Under the pieces are notes generated by a model that was not told where the DNA came from, ran no database searches, and saw only the letters and a program-made list of their open reading frames with translations. Shown piece after piece: positions 19,934 through 28,250 of a stretch of DNA of 64,000 nt; the first letter of the stretch is position 1, and each line of letters begins with the position of its first letter. Origin of the DNA: Thermoflexus hugenholtzii (GTDB lineage: Bacteria; Chloroflexota; Anaerolineae; Thermoflexales; Thermoflexaceae); contig NZ_CP076326.1 of assembly GCF_018771565.1 (NCBI RefSeq), positions 620,001-684,000 of the forward strand, in the 5' to 3' direction. The position numbers and the translations under genes were made by a program.

Positions 19934-22198
19934 TCAGGGAGCCGCATCCCCGTTCGCGCGCTCCACAAAGGCGAAGATCCCTTTGTAAGCGGGGATGCCG
20001 GCCAGAGGCGAGCGGGCCTCGGGGGCCGCCAGGGCGTTCCCCTCGGGCCAGTGCACCTGGAGGGTGCCGGGCTTCACGTCGGCCAGGAAGACCCGGCCCC
20101 GCAGCTCCCCGTAAGGGTTCCAAAGCCGGACGGGATCTCCGGGGCGTAGCCCCAGGCGGGCCGCGTCGTGGGGGTGCATCAACACCGCGTCCCGCGGGAG
20201 GCCATTGATGGGATCGATGTCCTCGTGGATCATGCTGTTGAACTGCTTCCCGCGCCGGGTGGCCACCCGGAACGCTCCCTCCGGGATGGACGTCCGCGGC
20301 AGCGGCACCGCCTTGAAGTGGGCCTTCCCATCCGGGGTGGGGAACTGCCAGCCGGCGCAAAGCAGCGGCCCGCCATACTGGAACTGATCCCCTTTCTTCC
20401 GCAGGTGCTGGATCCCGTCATACATCGGGATCACCCGGGCGATCTCCTCCCGGATGGCCTGGGTGTTCGGGAAGCGAACCCGGTCGGCGAGATCCGGCCG
20501 GACCCGGGCGGCCAGCTCCCCGAAGACCCACCATTCGGGACGGGCCTCGCCGATCCGCGGTCCCGGGATCTCCGGGCTGAAGATCACCCGGCGTTCGGTG
20601 GTGGTCTCGGTCACCCCGCCCGGGCCTTCGTAGCGGGTGGCCGCCGGTAGCAGGATCACCGCCTCTCCGGGTTCGAAGAGCATCGGGGGCGAGAGCACGA
20701 TGTCCATGTGCACCCGCAGGGGGATCCGCTCCAGGGCCTCGCGGACGAAATCGGGATCCGGAAGCACCTCATAGAAGTTGCCGCCCACGCTGAAGAGGAG
20801 GTCCAGCTCCCCGCGATGGGCCGCCTCGATCATCTCCGGGGCGGTGAGGCCGCGCGTAGCGGGGACCTCGAAGCCGTAGAGCGCCGAGAGGCGGCGGGCG
20901 TTCTCTTCGTTGATGGGGAGGCCGCCCGGGAAGGCGGTGGCGTAAGCGCCCATCTCCGCTCCGCCCTGGACCCCCGAGTGGCCCCGGATGGGCATCAGGC
21001 CGCAACCCTCCCGGCCGACGAAGCCCTTCATCAGGGCCAGGTTGATGATGGCATGGACGTTGTCCTCGCCATGGGTGTGTTGGGTGATCCCCATGCTCCA
21101 GACGAAAACCGCGCGGTCCGCCTCCGCGACCATGCGGGCGAACTCCCTCATCTCCTCCCGGGAGAGCCCCGCGCCCTCCTCCAGCTCCTCCCAGGAGAGG
21201 CCCTGCAGCATCGCCCGCAGCTCCTCAAAGCCTGCGGTGTGGTTGCGGATGAACGCCTCATCCATCCACCCCTGTTCGATCATGTGTTTGATCGCCCCGT
21301 AGATGAAGGCGATGTCGCCGCCCACTCGGACCTGGAAGAAGCGATCGGTGATGCGGGTGCCGAAGAGGGCGCTCTCCAGGTCCGAGGGGACCCAGTAACG
21401 CTCCATGGCGGGCTCGCGGTAGGGGTTGACCAGGACCACGCGGGTCCCCGCCTTGCGGGCGTAGTAGAGGTATTTCATCATCACCGGCTGGTTGTTGGCC
21501 ACGTTCGAGCCGAAGAAGACGATGAGGTCGGTCCCGATGAGATCAGTGTAGGAACACGTGGTGGCGGCCACGCCGAGAGCGGCCTTGAGGGCGAGGGTGC
21601 TCGGGGCATGGCAGATCCGGGCGGCGTTGTCGATGGAGTTGGTCCCCATGGCCCGCACGGCCTTCTGGGCCACGTAATAGGCCTCGTTGGGAAGACCCCG
21701 GCTGGTGAGGTAGAAGCCCAGGCGCCCCGGAGAGGTGTTGCGGATGAAGGCTGCGATGAGGTCCAGCGCCTCCTCCCAGGAGATCCGGCGGAAGCCCGGC
21801 TCGCCCCGACGCCGGATCATCGGGTAGGGCAACCGGCCCAGCGCCCGCAACGCCCGCGCAGATCGGGATCGCAGGGCCTCCACATCCGCAAGCAATCGGA
21901 CGTCCAGCGGAGGCATGGTGTTGAGGCGGAGCAAGCGGAGGCGGATGTTGCAGAGGTGGATCCCGGTGATGGTCCAGTCGCGCATCCCGATGGTGCCCAG
22001 GGCGCAGCCGTCGCATACCCCGTCATTCAAAACGCGCCAGGCGTAGCCCAGCCGGTCCCGGTTCTCCCAGATGGCCCGCAGGATCTCCAGGTAGTTGTTC
22101 GGGCGCTGCTCCCCGATCCCCAGCGGCTTCCAGCTGGCCCACAGGGATGGCATCGGCCGCCGGGCCGGCCATCGCACCGCTTTCCGCACCCCTCCCAT
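19934..22198 (-). CDS. FdhF/YdeP-family molybdopterin oxidoreductase
   Basis: A 754-residue catalytic subunit of the DMSO-reductase superfamily, nearest in layout to YdeP/FdhF alpha subunits. A short N-terminal Cys set is seen (GVCDGCALG, C62 and C65). The Mo-ligand position is Cys in RICHAPS (C196), where formate dehydrogenases have Sec or Cys. FFGSNVANNQPVMMKYL and SMGITQHTHGEDNVHAIINLALMKGFVG form the cofactor site, and the C-terminal Molydop_binding domain runs from FRVATRRGKQFNSM. ATG 22198 follows GGAGG at 8 bp. Coupling with fdhD supports a formate dehydrogenase-like activity, but YdeP-type proteins are of uncertain substrate. Confidence 0.85.
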   Translation of the reverse strand: MGGVRKAVRWPARRPMPSLWASWKPLGIGEQRPNNYLEILRAIWENRDRLGYAWRVLNDGVCDGCALGTIGMRDWTITGIHLCNIRLRLLRLNTMPPLDVRLLADVEALRSRSARALRALGRLPYPMIRRRGEPGFRRISWEEALDLIAAFIRNTSPGRLGFYLTSRGLPNEAYYVAQKAVRAMGTNSIDNAARICHAPSTLALKAALGVAATTCSYTDLIGTDLIVFFGSNVANNQPVMMKYLYYARKAGTRVVLVNPYREPAMERYWVPSDLESALFGTRITDRFFQVRVGGDIAFIYGAIKHMIEQGWMDEAFIRNHTAGFEELRAMLQGLSWEELEEGAGLSREEMREFARMVAEADRAVFVWSMGITQHTHGEDNVHAIINLALMKGFVGREGCGLMPIRGHSGVQGGAEMGAYATAFPGGLPINEENARRLSALYGFEVPATRGLTAPEMIEAAHRGELDLLFSVGGNFYEVLPDPDFVREALERIPLRVHMDIVLSPPMLFEPGEAVILLPAATRYEGPGGVTETTTERRVIFSPEIPGPRIGEARPEWWVFGELAARVRPDLADRVRFPNTQAIREEIARVIPMYDGIQHLRKKGDQFQYGGPLLCAGWQFPTPDGKAHFKAVPLPRTSIPEGAFRVATRRGKQFNSMIHEDIDPINGLPRDAVLMHPHDAARLGLRPGDPVRLWNPYGELRGRVFLADVKPGTLQVHWPEGNALAAPEARSPLAGIPAYKGIFAFVERANGDAAP

Positions 22199-22292
22199 CG
22201 CTGGCCCCTCCGGAGGTGAGCTCAGAAAGCCGGGGTAGAGCAGGGGGAACACGCGAAGACCCGGCCCCGCGTTTCATTATACGTCATATATG

Positions 22293-23595
22293 TAGGAGTT
22301 ACGCAGTTGGATCCGTCCTTCTCCCCATGCGACGGACGGGGCTATCATCATGATGGAGGCGGCGACGATGCCGACGGTCTGCCTGCGGTTCCGGTTCGAG
22401 GAGCATCCCAGGATCCGCGCCCTGATGGAGGCCTGCGCCGACATCCAGCGGCAGGCCGTCGATTACGCCCTGGAAAACGGCAAAACCGCCACCTTCACCC
22501 TCATCCAGGCCCTCTACCCCTCCCTGCGCGCGCAGCATCCGGATCTCCACTCCAACCTCATCTACGGAGCGATCCGATCCGGCGCCCGGATCGTCCACGG
22601 CTTCCGAAACCAGCAGCGGAAGGGGAAGACCCGGGCGGACCGGCCGGAGATCCGGCGCCCCTCGATCTATCTGGTCCGGCAGACGGTGAAGATCGAGTGG
22701 GACGGGGAGATCCTGACCGTCACGATCCCGGTCTCCCCCCGGGATCCGGAGCCCATCGTCCTCACCTTTCGCCCTCACCACAAGTATCGCCGGCTGCTGG
22801 ACGAGTGGAAGGCAGGGCGGGCAAAGATGGGGGAGCCGATGCTCACGGCCCACTCCCTCTCCATCCCCCTGAAGTTCCCAGATCCCACCCCCTATAAGCC
22901 GGATGGGGTAATCGGGATTGACAGCAACGAGGGGAATCTGACGGCTTTCGCGACGTCCACTGGAGAGATCCGGGAGATTGACACCAGCTACGTGGGGAAG
23001 GTCAACCGGGACCATCTGCGGCGTGAGATCAAGGGGACAAGGGGGAAGCAGAATCCGAAAGCCAGGAAGAAGATCGCTTCCAAGCATCGAAGGATCCGCC
23101 AGGAGAAGACGGAGAACTTCTGGCATCATTTGGCCCTGGCACTGATCGCCTGGGCGCTGGGGATGAAGGCGGCCTTGGTGCTGGAGGACTTGAAGGGAAT
23201 GAAGGAGCGGATTGGGGAGGGGAAGTCCAGGAGGATGCGGCAACGGTTGCTCAACTTCTGGTCGATTATGAAGTTCCACCGCATCCTGGAGCACAAGGCA
23301 AGATTCTACGGCGTCCCGCTGATTTTTGTGGATCCGCAAAACACGTCCAAGACGTGTCCGGTATGCGGCAGGGTGGGTGAAAGGCTAAGGGGGCACGTCT
23401 TGGCGTGCCCTTGCGGGGTGAGGATGGGCCGTCACGAGGCGGCGGCAGTGAACATCGCCCGCAGGGGGGTGGAATTCCTCGAGGGCTTAGACCCTCGGGG
23501 CAGGGGTCGGTGGGCGACCCCCGTGGCCGGTCCTCTGGCCCTGGGCTAAAACCCAAGGCCACGACCGGAATACGCAGAAAACGGCGTAAGTCCTA
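22293..23595 (+). mobile_element. tnpB-only element C with inverted repeats and 5-bp duplication
   Basis: A 1303-bp copy in the opposite orientation to A and B. It starts TAGGAGTTACGCAGTT at 22293, and its other end read inward is TAGGACTTACGCCGTT, 14 of 16 identical. ATATG lies immediately outside both ends (22288-22292 and 23596-23600). The element lies between the 5' end of the FdhF/YdeP-like gene and the 3' end of the NuoN-like gene, so it may separate genes that were once adjacent. Confidence 0.9.
22368..23549 (+). CDS. tnpB: TnpB-family RNA-guided nuclease homologue (copy C)
   Basis: An intact 393-residue homologue of copies A and B. The RuvC-I Asp (GIDSNEGN), RuvC-II Glu (LVLEDLKG) and zinc finger (CPVCG then CPCG) are kept. 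RuvC-III reads GRHEAAAVNI, with His in place of the catalytic Asp and Ala in place of the Asn two residues later. ATG 22368 with GGAGG 8 bases upstream is the start shared by all copies. A 9-bp-arm hairpin spans the stop codon (arms at 23537-23545 and 23552-23560), placed where guide-RNA scaffolds of TnpB systems usually end. Confidence 0.9.
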   Translation: MPTVCLRFRFEEHPRIRALMEACADIQRQAVDYALENGKTATFTLIQALYPSLRAQHPDLHSNLIYGAIRSGARIVHGFRNQQRKGKTRADRPEIRRPSIYLVRQTVKIEWDGEILTVTIPVSPRDPEPIVLTFRPHHKYRRLLDEWKAGRAKMGEPMLTAHSLSIPLKFPDPTPYKPDGVIGIDSNEGNLTAFATSTGEIREIDTSYVGKVNRDHLRREIKGTRGKQNPKARKKIASKHRRIRQEKTENFWHHLALALIAWALGMKAALVLEDLKGMKERIGEGKSRRMRQRLLNFWSIMKFHRILEHKARFYGVPLIFVDPQNTSKTCPVCGRVGERLRGHVLACPCGVRMGRHEAAAVNIARRGVEFLEGLDPRGRGRWATPVAGPLALG

Positions 23596-23643
23596 ATATG
23601 GTGATCCAAAATGGATCGCATCCGGATGAGGGGGCGCGCCCGG

Positions 23644-25020
23644 CTACGGCGTTCGGATCCACGCGCGGGCGAGGGACTCCAGCGGGATGCCCAGCCAGGG
23701 GGCGGCGAGAAGCAGGAGCAGCTCGGCGGTCCACCAGGCGATCCCGAACCCGATGGCCGCGCGTGGCATGGGGCGCAGCGGACGGTCCAGAGGCTCCCGG
23801 GCCAGCAGGTTGCGCAACAGCGCCCATCCCAGCAGCCCGGGCAGGCTGATCAACCCCAGGGCCAGGAGGGGATGGGCCGGCAGCAGCAGCCGGGTCATCG
23901 CCCATCGCGCCGCGAACCCCGGGAACGGCGGCGCGTCGAGCATCGCCAGGCCGCTGCCCAGCAACAGCCCGATCACCCACGGGCCCTGCGCCATCGAGAC
24001 CCGGCCGGGCTCCGTGGTGCCGGCCATGCGCCGGTAAGCGGCCAGGGCGAAGGCCATGCCCAGCAGCGGCACCACCCGCACCCAGAGCGCCCATGCGCTG
24101 AGATGGATCCCGGGTTCCGTCCCCAGGCTGAGGGCCAGCCAGGCCAGCCCGCTGGACGCCAGCCAGCTATAGCCTCCGATGGTTCCCCAGCCCCGCTCCG
24201 CCAGGGCCAGGAGGGCGCTGCTGCCCATCATCAGCATCCCGAGGGCCTGCAGGACGATCCCCCATCCCGGAAGGCGGGGGAGCCAGGGGAACTCCTGGGC
24301 CCACGCCGCCAGCCAGAACCAGGTCCCGTAGTGGATCAGGAGGACGGTGAAAGCGGCGCCGATGGGAGCGCCCTCCGCGAACAGCATCGGCACCCAGCGA
24401 TGCGCCGGCCACACGCCCAGCCAGAAGACCATGGCGGCTCCGATCAGCGTGAAGGCGATGGTGGGCCAGAGGGGCTGGCCGGGGTTGAGGGCGGCCTGCT
24501 CCGCCGCCCAGGCCGCGGTGGTCCAGGCCAGGAAGCCCAGGCTGGCGGCGATGAGATACTGGGCGGCCCCCTCCATGCCGTGTCCTTCCCCCAGGAGCGT
24601 AAGCGTCAGCAGGAGGGCGGCGGCGCCGATGAAGAAGGCTCCCAGGCTGATGGGACGGGTGAGCAGGCCCAGGGCCCACAGCCCTCCGGCGGCCAGGCCG
24701 ATGGGATACAGACGGCGCTCGAACCGGAAAGGCCACGCGCTCAGGAACAGCAATGCGGCGCTTCCCCACAGCGTGCTCAGGGCCCAGCGATCCGTCGCCG
24801 TCAGGCGCAGGGATCGCCCCAGGAGGACCACCGGGGGGCCCAGGGTGCTCGAATCCGCTGAAAGGGCCGCCGGGGGCCATGGGACCGCCCAGAGAAGCGC
24901 CACGATGCCCAGGGCTGCGCCCGCCGCGAGCGGGGCGGCCAGGGGCGTCCGCCGGAGCGGATACACCAGCGGGGCGGCCAGGAAAGGGATCGCCAGCACG
25001 AGGAGCAACGGGATGTTCAT
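23644..25020 (-). CDS. NuoN/HyfF-like proton-translocating membrane subunit
   Basis: A 458-residue polytopic protein resembling the antiporter-like subunits of complex I, Mrp and hydrogenase-4 (Proton_antipo_M family), with a dozen or so hydrophobic helices. QYLIAASLGFLAWTTAAWAA, FTLIGAAMVFWLGVWPAHRWVPMLFAEGAPIGAAFTVLLIHYGTWFWL and SSALLALAERGWGTIGGYSWLASSGLAW match the conserved central helices of that family. The lysines that line the proton path are poorly kept (HRW and ERG appear at equivalent places). ATG 25020 overlaps the stop of the upstream gene as ATGA. No other complex I or hydrogenase subunits are in the window except the coupled gene. Confidence 0.7.
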   Translation of the reverse strand: MNIPLLLVLAIPFLAAPLVYPLRRTPLAAPLAAGAALGIVALLWAVPWPPAALSADSSTLGPPVVLLGRSLRLTATDRWALSTLWGSAALLFLSAWPFRFERRLYPIGLAAGGLWALGLLTRPISLGAFFIGAAALLLTLTLLGEGHGMEGAAQYLIAASLGFLAWTTAAWAAEQAALNPGQPLWPTIAFTLIGAAMVFWLGVWPAHRWVPMLFAEGAPIGAAFTVLLIHYGTWFWLAAWAQEFPWLPRLPGWGIVLQALGMLMMGSSALLALAERGWGTIGGYSWLASSGLAWLALSLGTEPGIHLSAWALWVRVVPLLGMAFALAAYRRMAGTTEPGRVSMAQGPWVIGLLLGSGLAMLDAPPFPGFAARWAMTRLLLPAHPLLALGLISLPGLLGWALLRNLLAREPLDRPLRPMPRAAIGFGIAWWTAELLLLLAAPWLGIPLESLARAWIRTP

Positions 25021-25616
25021 GCAGAGGCCTCCTGGCGCACCAGGGTGAGGGCGGCGGTGAGGAAGGCGATCACCAGGTTCATCCCCGCCATCAGCCCGAT
25101 GGCCAGCAGGCTGTCCTGAACGGAGAAATAGAAAAGCCCGTAGCCGCTGAACATCGTGAGGATCCCCAGGCCAACCTGCAGCGGAGAACGGCCCAGCGTG
25201 GCGATCAGCAACCCGATCCCGATGAGGGTATAGGTGGTGATCAGGATGGGAGCGGGCGCGATGGGGATCGGGAAGCGGGCGGCGAGGATCCGGGCCAGGT
25301 AATGGAAGAAAAGCGCCGCCAGAGCCCGGAAGCGCCAGTGGACCGGCGGGCGGGAGGTCAGGGTCTTCGGAGCCGCCTTCCGGGCCTGCCAGCCGGTCAG
25401 ATAGAGCAACAGGGCCAGCAGGGCGCTGGTGAGGACCTGGATGCTTGCCAGCTGGCCGGGTACCCCGGGGGTCTGTTGCAGCAGCCAGCCGCCCCCCGCG
25501 CCCATCAACGCCCAGGCCAGAAGCCAGCCCCGCCAATCCTCCAGCGTCAGCACGAGGGCGGCCAGCCCTGCGATGAGCAGGATCATGAGCTCGGAAAGGA
25601 TCTCCTCACCGATCAC
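25017..25616 (-). CDS. HyfE/NuoK-like membrane protein
   Basis: A 199-residue integral membrane protein with about six helices, in size and hydrophobic pattern like the hydrogenase-4 HyfE/MnhC group. Its C-terminal half (LGILTMFSGYGLFYFSVQDSLLAIGLMAGMNLVIAFLTAALTLV) resembles the NuoK fold. The start is GTG at 25616 with GAGGA 4 bp upstream. The stop is coupled (ATGA) to the NuoN-like gene, so the two probably form a small membrane module. Without a soluble redox partner nearby its function is uncertain. Confidence 0.6.
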   Translation of the reverse strand: MIGEEILSELMILLIAGLAALVLTLEDWRGWLLAWALMGAGGGWLLQQTPGVPGQLASIQVLTSALLALLLYLTGWQARKAAPKTLTSRPPVHWRFRALAALFFHYLARILAARFPIPIAPAPILITTYTLIGIGLLIATLGRSPLQVGLGILTMFSGYGLFYFSVQDSLLAIGLMAGMNLVIAFLTAALTLVRQEASA

Positions 25617-25758
25617 GCTGTCCTCTCCGCACCGGGATGAACCAGGGAAACGGCCCCTTCCATTCAGGGCGCGTCGCCCGGCAGGGACCGAACGCCTATA
25701 CTATAACCCAGGTTGGCCGCCGCATGCCGGCGGGCCCATCCCACTTCAGGAGCCACGC

Positions 25759-27099
25759 ATGGCCCGTAAAGCGAACACGCAGAGCCCTCTCCGTTCGTCG
25801 GGACGTCGATGGGCGGTCCCGGGTCCGCACACCATCGCCCGGGAGGTGCTGCCCAACGGGATCGTGGTGCTCGCCTATGAGAACTTCAGCAGTCCCTCAG
25901 TGGTGGTCTCCGGCCTTCTCTGGGCCGGAGCCCTGGACGATCCTCCGGATCGGATCGGTCTGGCGTCGTTCACCGCGGAGGCGCTCACCCGGGGCACATC
26001 CCACCGCACCTTCCACGAGATCTATGAGGCCATCGAATCCGTCGGGGCCAGCCTGGAGATCGGGGCCGGCTATCACACCACCGGCTTCACCCTGAAGGCC
26101 CTGGCGGAGGATCTGCCCGCCATGCTGGAGATCCTGGCCGATGTCCTGCGGAACCCCACCTTCCCCGAGGAGGGGGTGGAGAAGGTGCGAGGGGAGATCC
26201 TCACGGATCTGCAGGAGCGGGAGCACGACACCCGGCGGATGGCCGGACTGCGCTTCCGGGAGACCCTGTTTCAGGGTCATCCTTACGGACGGAGCGTGGA
26301 TGGATACCCGGAGACCGTGCAGGCGATCACGCGGGAGGATCTGCTCGCCTTCCATCGCACCTTCTACCATCCGGCCCGGATGATCGTGGCCGTGGTCGGG
26401 GCCATCCGGGCGGAGGAAGCGGTCCGGGCCGTGCAGGCGGTTCTGGGGGATTGGGAGGCCCGTCGGCCCGAGCCGCCCCCTCTGCCGCCGGCCGCCCCGC
26501 CGGCGCGCTGGATCCACGTGCACACCCCGATCCCCGGCAAGACCCAGGTGGATTTGGTGATGGGCACCGTGGGCCTCGCCCGCAAGGATCCCGAGTATTA
26601 CGCCGCCGCCCTGGCCAACTCCATCCTGGGGGTGTTCGGGATGATGGGACGGCTGGGGGATCACGTGCGGGATCGGGACGGGCTGGCCTACTACGTCTAC
26701 AGCCGGCTCGACGCCGGACTGGCCCCCGGTCCGTGGAGCGTCATCGCCGGGGTGGCTCCGGAACATCTCCCCCGGGCGATCCAGGGGATCCGCACGGAGA
26801 TCCGCCGGATGCAGGAGCGGCGCGTTCCGGCCCGGGAGCTGGAGGACAATAAATCCTTCCTGATCGGATCCCTTCCGCTCCGGCTGGAGACCAATGAAGG
26901 GATCGCCGGGGCGCTGGTGGATATGGAGCTGTTCGAGCTGGGCCTGGATTACCTGGAGCGTTTCCCGGAGATCATCCGCAGCATCACCGCCGCGGAGATC
27001 CAGGCTGTCGTGCGGAAATACCTGGATCCGGACCGCATGGTCCTCTCCACCGCAGGCCCGGAGCCGGCCCCGCCGATGCCCCAGGAGGGCGCCCCTTAA
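25759..27099 (+). CDS. M16 peptidase homologue lacking the HxxEH zinc motif
   Basis: A 446-residue protein with the two-lobed M16 (insulinase/processing peptidase) layout: EVLPNGIVVLAYENFSSPSVVVSGLLWAGALDD at the start and a second lobe with VRDRDGLAYYVYSRLDAG. At the place of the zinc-binding HxxEH the sequence is GLASFTAEALTRGT, so both His and the catalytic Glu are absent. This is the pattern of the inactive partner in heterodimeric bacterial M16 enzymes. No active-type M16 gene is next to it in the window. ATG 25759 has AGGAG 6 bp upstream. Confidence 0.85.
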   Translation: MARKANTQSPLRSSGRRWAVPGPHTIAREVLPNGIVVLAYENFSSPSVVVSGLLWAGALDDPPDRIGLASFTAEALTRGTSHRTFHEIYEAIESVGASLEIGAGYHTTGFTLKALAEDLPAMLEILADVLRNPTFPEEGVEKVRGEILTDLQEREHDTRRMAGLRFRETLFQGHPYGRSVDGYPETVQAITREDLLAFHRTFYHPARMIVAVVGAIRAEEAVRAVQAVLGDWEARRPEPPPLPPAAPPARWIHVHTPIPGKTQVDLVMGTVGLARKDPEYYAAALANSILGVFGMMGRLGDHVRDRDGLAYYVYSRLDAGLAPGPWSVIAGVAPEHLPRAIQGIRTEIRRMQERRVPARELEDNKSFLIGSLPLRLETNEGIAGALVDMELFELGLDYLERFPEIIRSITAAEIQAVVRKYLDPDRMVLSTAGPEPAPPMPQEGAP

Positions 27100-27183
27100 A
27101 CGTGCGCAGGAGGATTTCGGCCAAAAGACCAAAAGAAAGGGAAGAGAGGATGTTGGCTTCACGAACGGAGCCAGGAGGGAGCG

Positions 27184-27552
27184 ATGCCGGCAGAGGTCTA
27201 CATCGAAGTGGTGGCCCTGGCCGATGAGGCGATCTGGCTGGTGCAGACCCCCTCCGGGGACTGGAGCCTGCCGGGAGGTCCGCTGGAGGAAGGGGAGGAG
27301 CCCGCCCACGGCGCCCGGCGGTGGATCGCCCGCATGGCCGGCGTAGCGGTCGAGGAGCCGGTGATCCTGGAGGCAACCTCCCGGCATGAGGGGGACCGCT
27401 GGCGGCTGATCCTGCGCTACGCCTGCCGGCTGACCCAGGAGCCCCGCCCGGACCCCACGCTTCCCGGGTCCGGGCTGTTCCACATCGAACATCTCCCCCC
27501 GCTGGCCCCGGACCAGCGGGCCGCCATCTACCGGGCCCTGCAAGTCCTCTGA
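27184..27552 (+). CDS. Nudix-like protein with degenerate Nudix box
   Basis: A 122-residue protein with the start of a Nudix fold: VYIEVVALADEAIWLVQTPSGDWSLPGGPLEEGEEP. The Nudix box GX5EX7REUXEEXGU is only partly kept: GGPLEEGEEPAHGARRWIARMAGV lacks the REUXEE glutamates that bind metal, so pyrophosphohydrolase activity is doubtful. GGAGG lies 5 bp upstream of ATG 27184. It follows the M16 homologue by 84 bp on the same strand. A binding or regulatory role is possible. Confidence 0.6.
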   Translation: MPAEVYIEVVALADEAIWLVQTPSGDWSLPGGPLEEGEEPAHGARRWIARMAGVAVEEPVILEATSRHEGDRWRLILRYACRLTQEPRPDPTLPGSGLFHIEHLPPLAPDQRAAIYRALQVL

Positions 27553-27629
27553 GCCCGGTCCCACACCGGGAGGACCCCACAGGGGCTTTCCCCACTCTTC
27601 CTTCGCTCCCGGGGTGTGTCCCAAAAATC

Positions 27630-27657
27630 GCAGGACAACTGCGAGCCGTTGTCCTGC
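27630..27657. repeat. 10-bp-stem palindrome between the Nudix-like and fur-family genes
   Basis: GCAGGACAAC, an 8-nt spacer, then GTTGTCCTGC. The arms are perfectly complementary. The plus-strand sequence after it is not T-rich, while on the minus strand it is followed by GATTTTTGG, so it could end antisense transcription or be a remnant of a repeat. Confidence 0.4.
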
Positions 27658-27708
27658 AAAGCGGCCGGCCCCGGCGAGATGGGGGCCCGCCCTCGCCCCC
27701 GCCCCGAT

Positions 27709-27737
27709 TTGACAGGGCCTTCCGCGTTGGGTAAAAT
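27709..27737 (+). promoter_or_regulatory. Sigma-70-type promoter of the fur-family/ATPase operon
   Basis: A consensus -35 TTGACA (27709-27714), a 17-bp spacer and -10 TAAAAT (27732-27737). The expected start of transcription is near 27744, about 40 bp before the regulator's ATG. Confidence 0.7.
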
Positions 27738-27744
27738 TCCCACT

Positions 27745-27763
27745 GATTTAGAAAATCATTCTC
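27745..27763 (+). promoter_or_regulatory. Fur/PerR-like operator
   Basis: GATTTAGAAAATCATTCTC matches the 19-bp Fur box GATAATGATAATCATTATC at 14 positions. It begins just after the -10 element, where a repressor would block transcription, and lies upstream of a Fur-family gene, which suggests autoregulation. Confidence 0.55.
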
Positions 27764-27782
27764 TCCAGAGAGACGTTTTCAA

Positions 27783-28247
27783 ATGCGACGGAAGCGGGAG
27801 CGACTGGAGGCGATGCTGGAGGGCCTGCGGGCGTCCGGGCTGCGGTTGACGCCCCAGCGGGTGGCCATCTGCGAGGTGCTGGCGACCAGCCGGAGCCATC
27901 CCACCGCCTATGAGATCCACCGCCGGTTGCGCCGGCGGTTCCCCACCATGAGCCTGGCTACGGTTTACAAAACCCTGGACGCCCTGGTTCGCCTGGGCCT
28001 GGTCAGCGCCCTGGGCGACGCCGGGGACGGAATGGTGCATTACGATGGGGACACAGAGCCCCACATCAATCTGGTCTGTCTCTCCTGCCATCGGGTGCAG
28101 GATCTCGAGGGCGTGGCGGTGCGGGCGCTGCATCGGACGGTGGCCGCCCGCTCCGGCTATGCCCTGAAGGGCGCCCGCCTGGTGTATTACGGCCTGTGCC
28201 CGGAGTGCCAGCGCAAAGCGCAGACTGCTGCATCCCCGGAGGCGTAA
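27783..28247 (+). CDS. Fur-family metal-responsive repressor (Fur/PerR/Zur type)
   Basis: A 154-residue winged-helix repressor. The DNA-binding half contains GLRLTPQRVAICEVLATSRSHPTAYEIHRRL and SLATVYKTLDALVRLGLV. The dimerisation half has the metal-site HYDGDTEPHINLVC and two CxxC zinc pairs, C99/C102 and C139/C142. Which subtype (iron, zinc or peroxide sensing) cannot be settled from sequence. The metal ATPase gene starts 4 bp later, so this regulator and the pump form an operon controlled by the box upstream. The pairing is reminiscent of the PerR-controlled ZosA pump of Bacillus. Confidence 0.9.
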   Translation: MRRKRERLEAMLEGLRASGLRLTPQRVAICEVLATSRSHPTAYEIHRRLRRRFPTMSLATVYKTLDALVRLGLVSALGDAGDGMVHYDGDTEPHINLVCLSCHRVQDLEGVAVRALHRTVAARSGYALKGARLVYYGLCPECQRKAQTAASPEA

Positions 28248-28250
28248 GCG

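Noticed and set aside
19934-22198. Selenocysteine formate dehydrogenase
   Set aside because: The Mo-ligand position is a Cys codon (RICHAPS) and there is no in-frame TGA or SECIS-like structure.
17615-23595. Composite transposon carrying fdhD and the FdhF/YdeP-like gene
   Set aside because: Each tnpB element has its own distinct 5-bp duplication at both of its ends, so the copies inserted separately.
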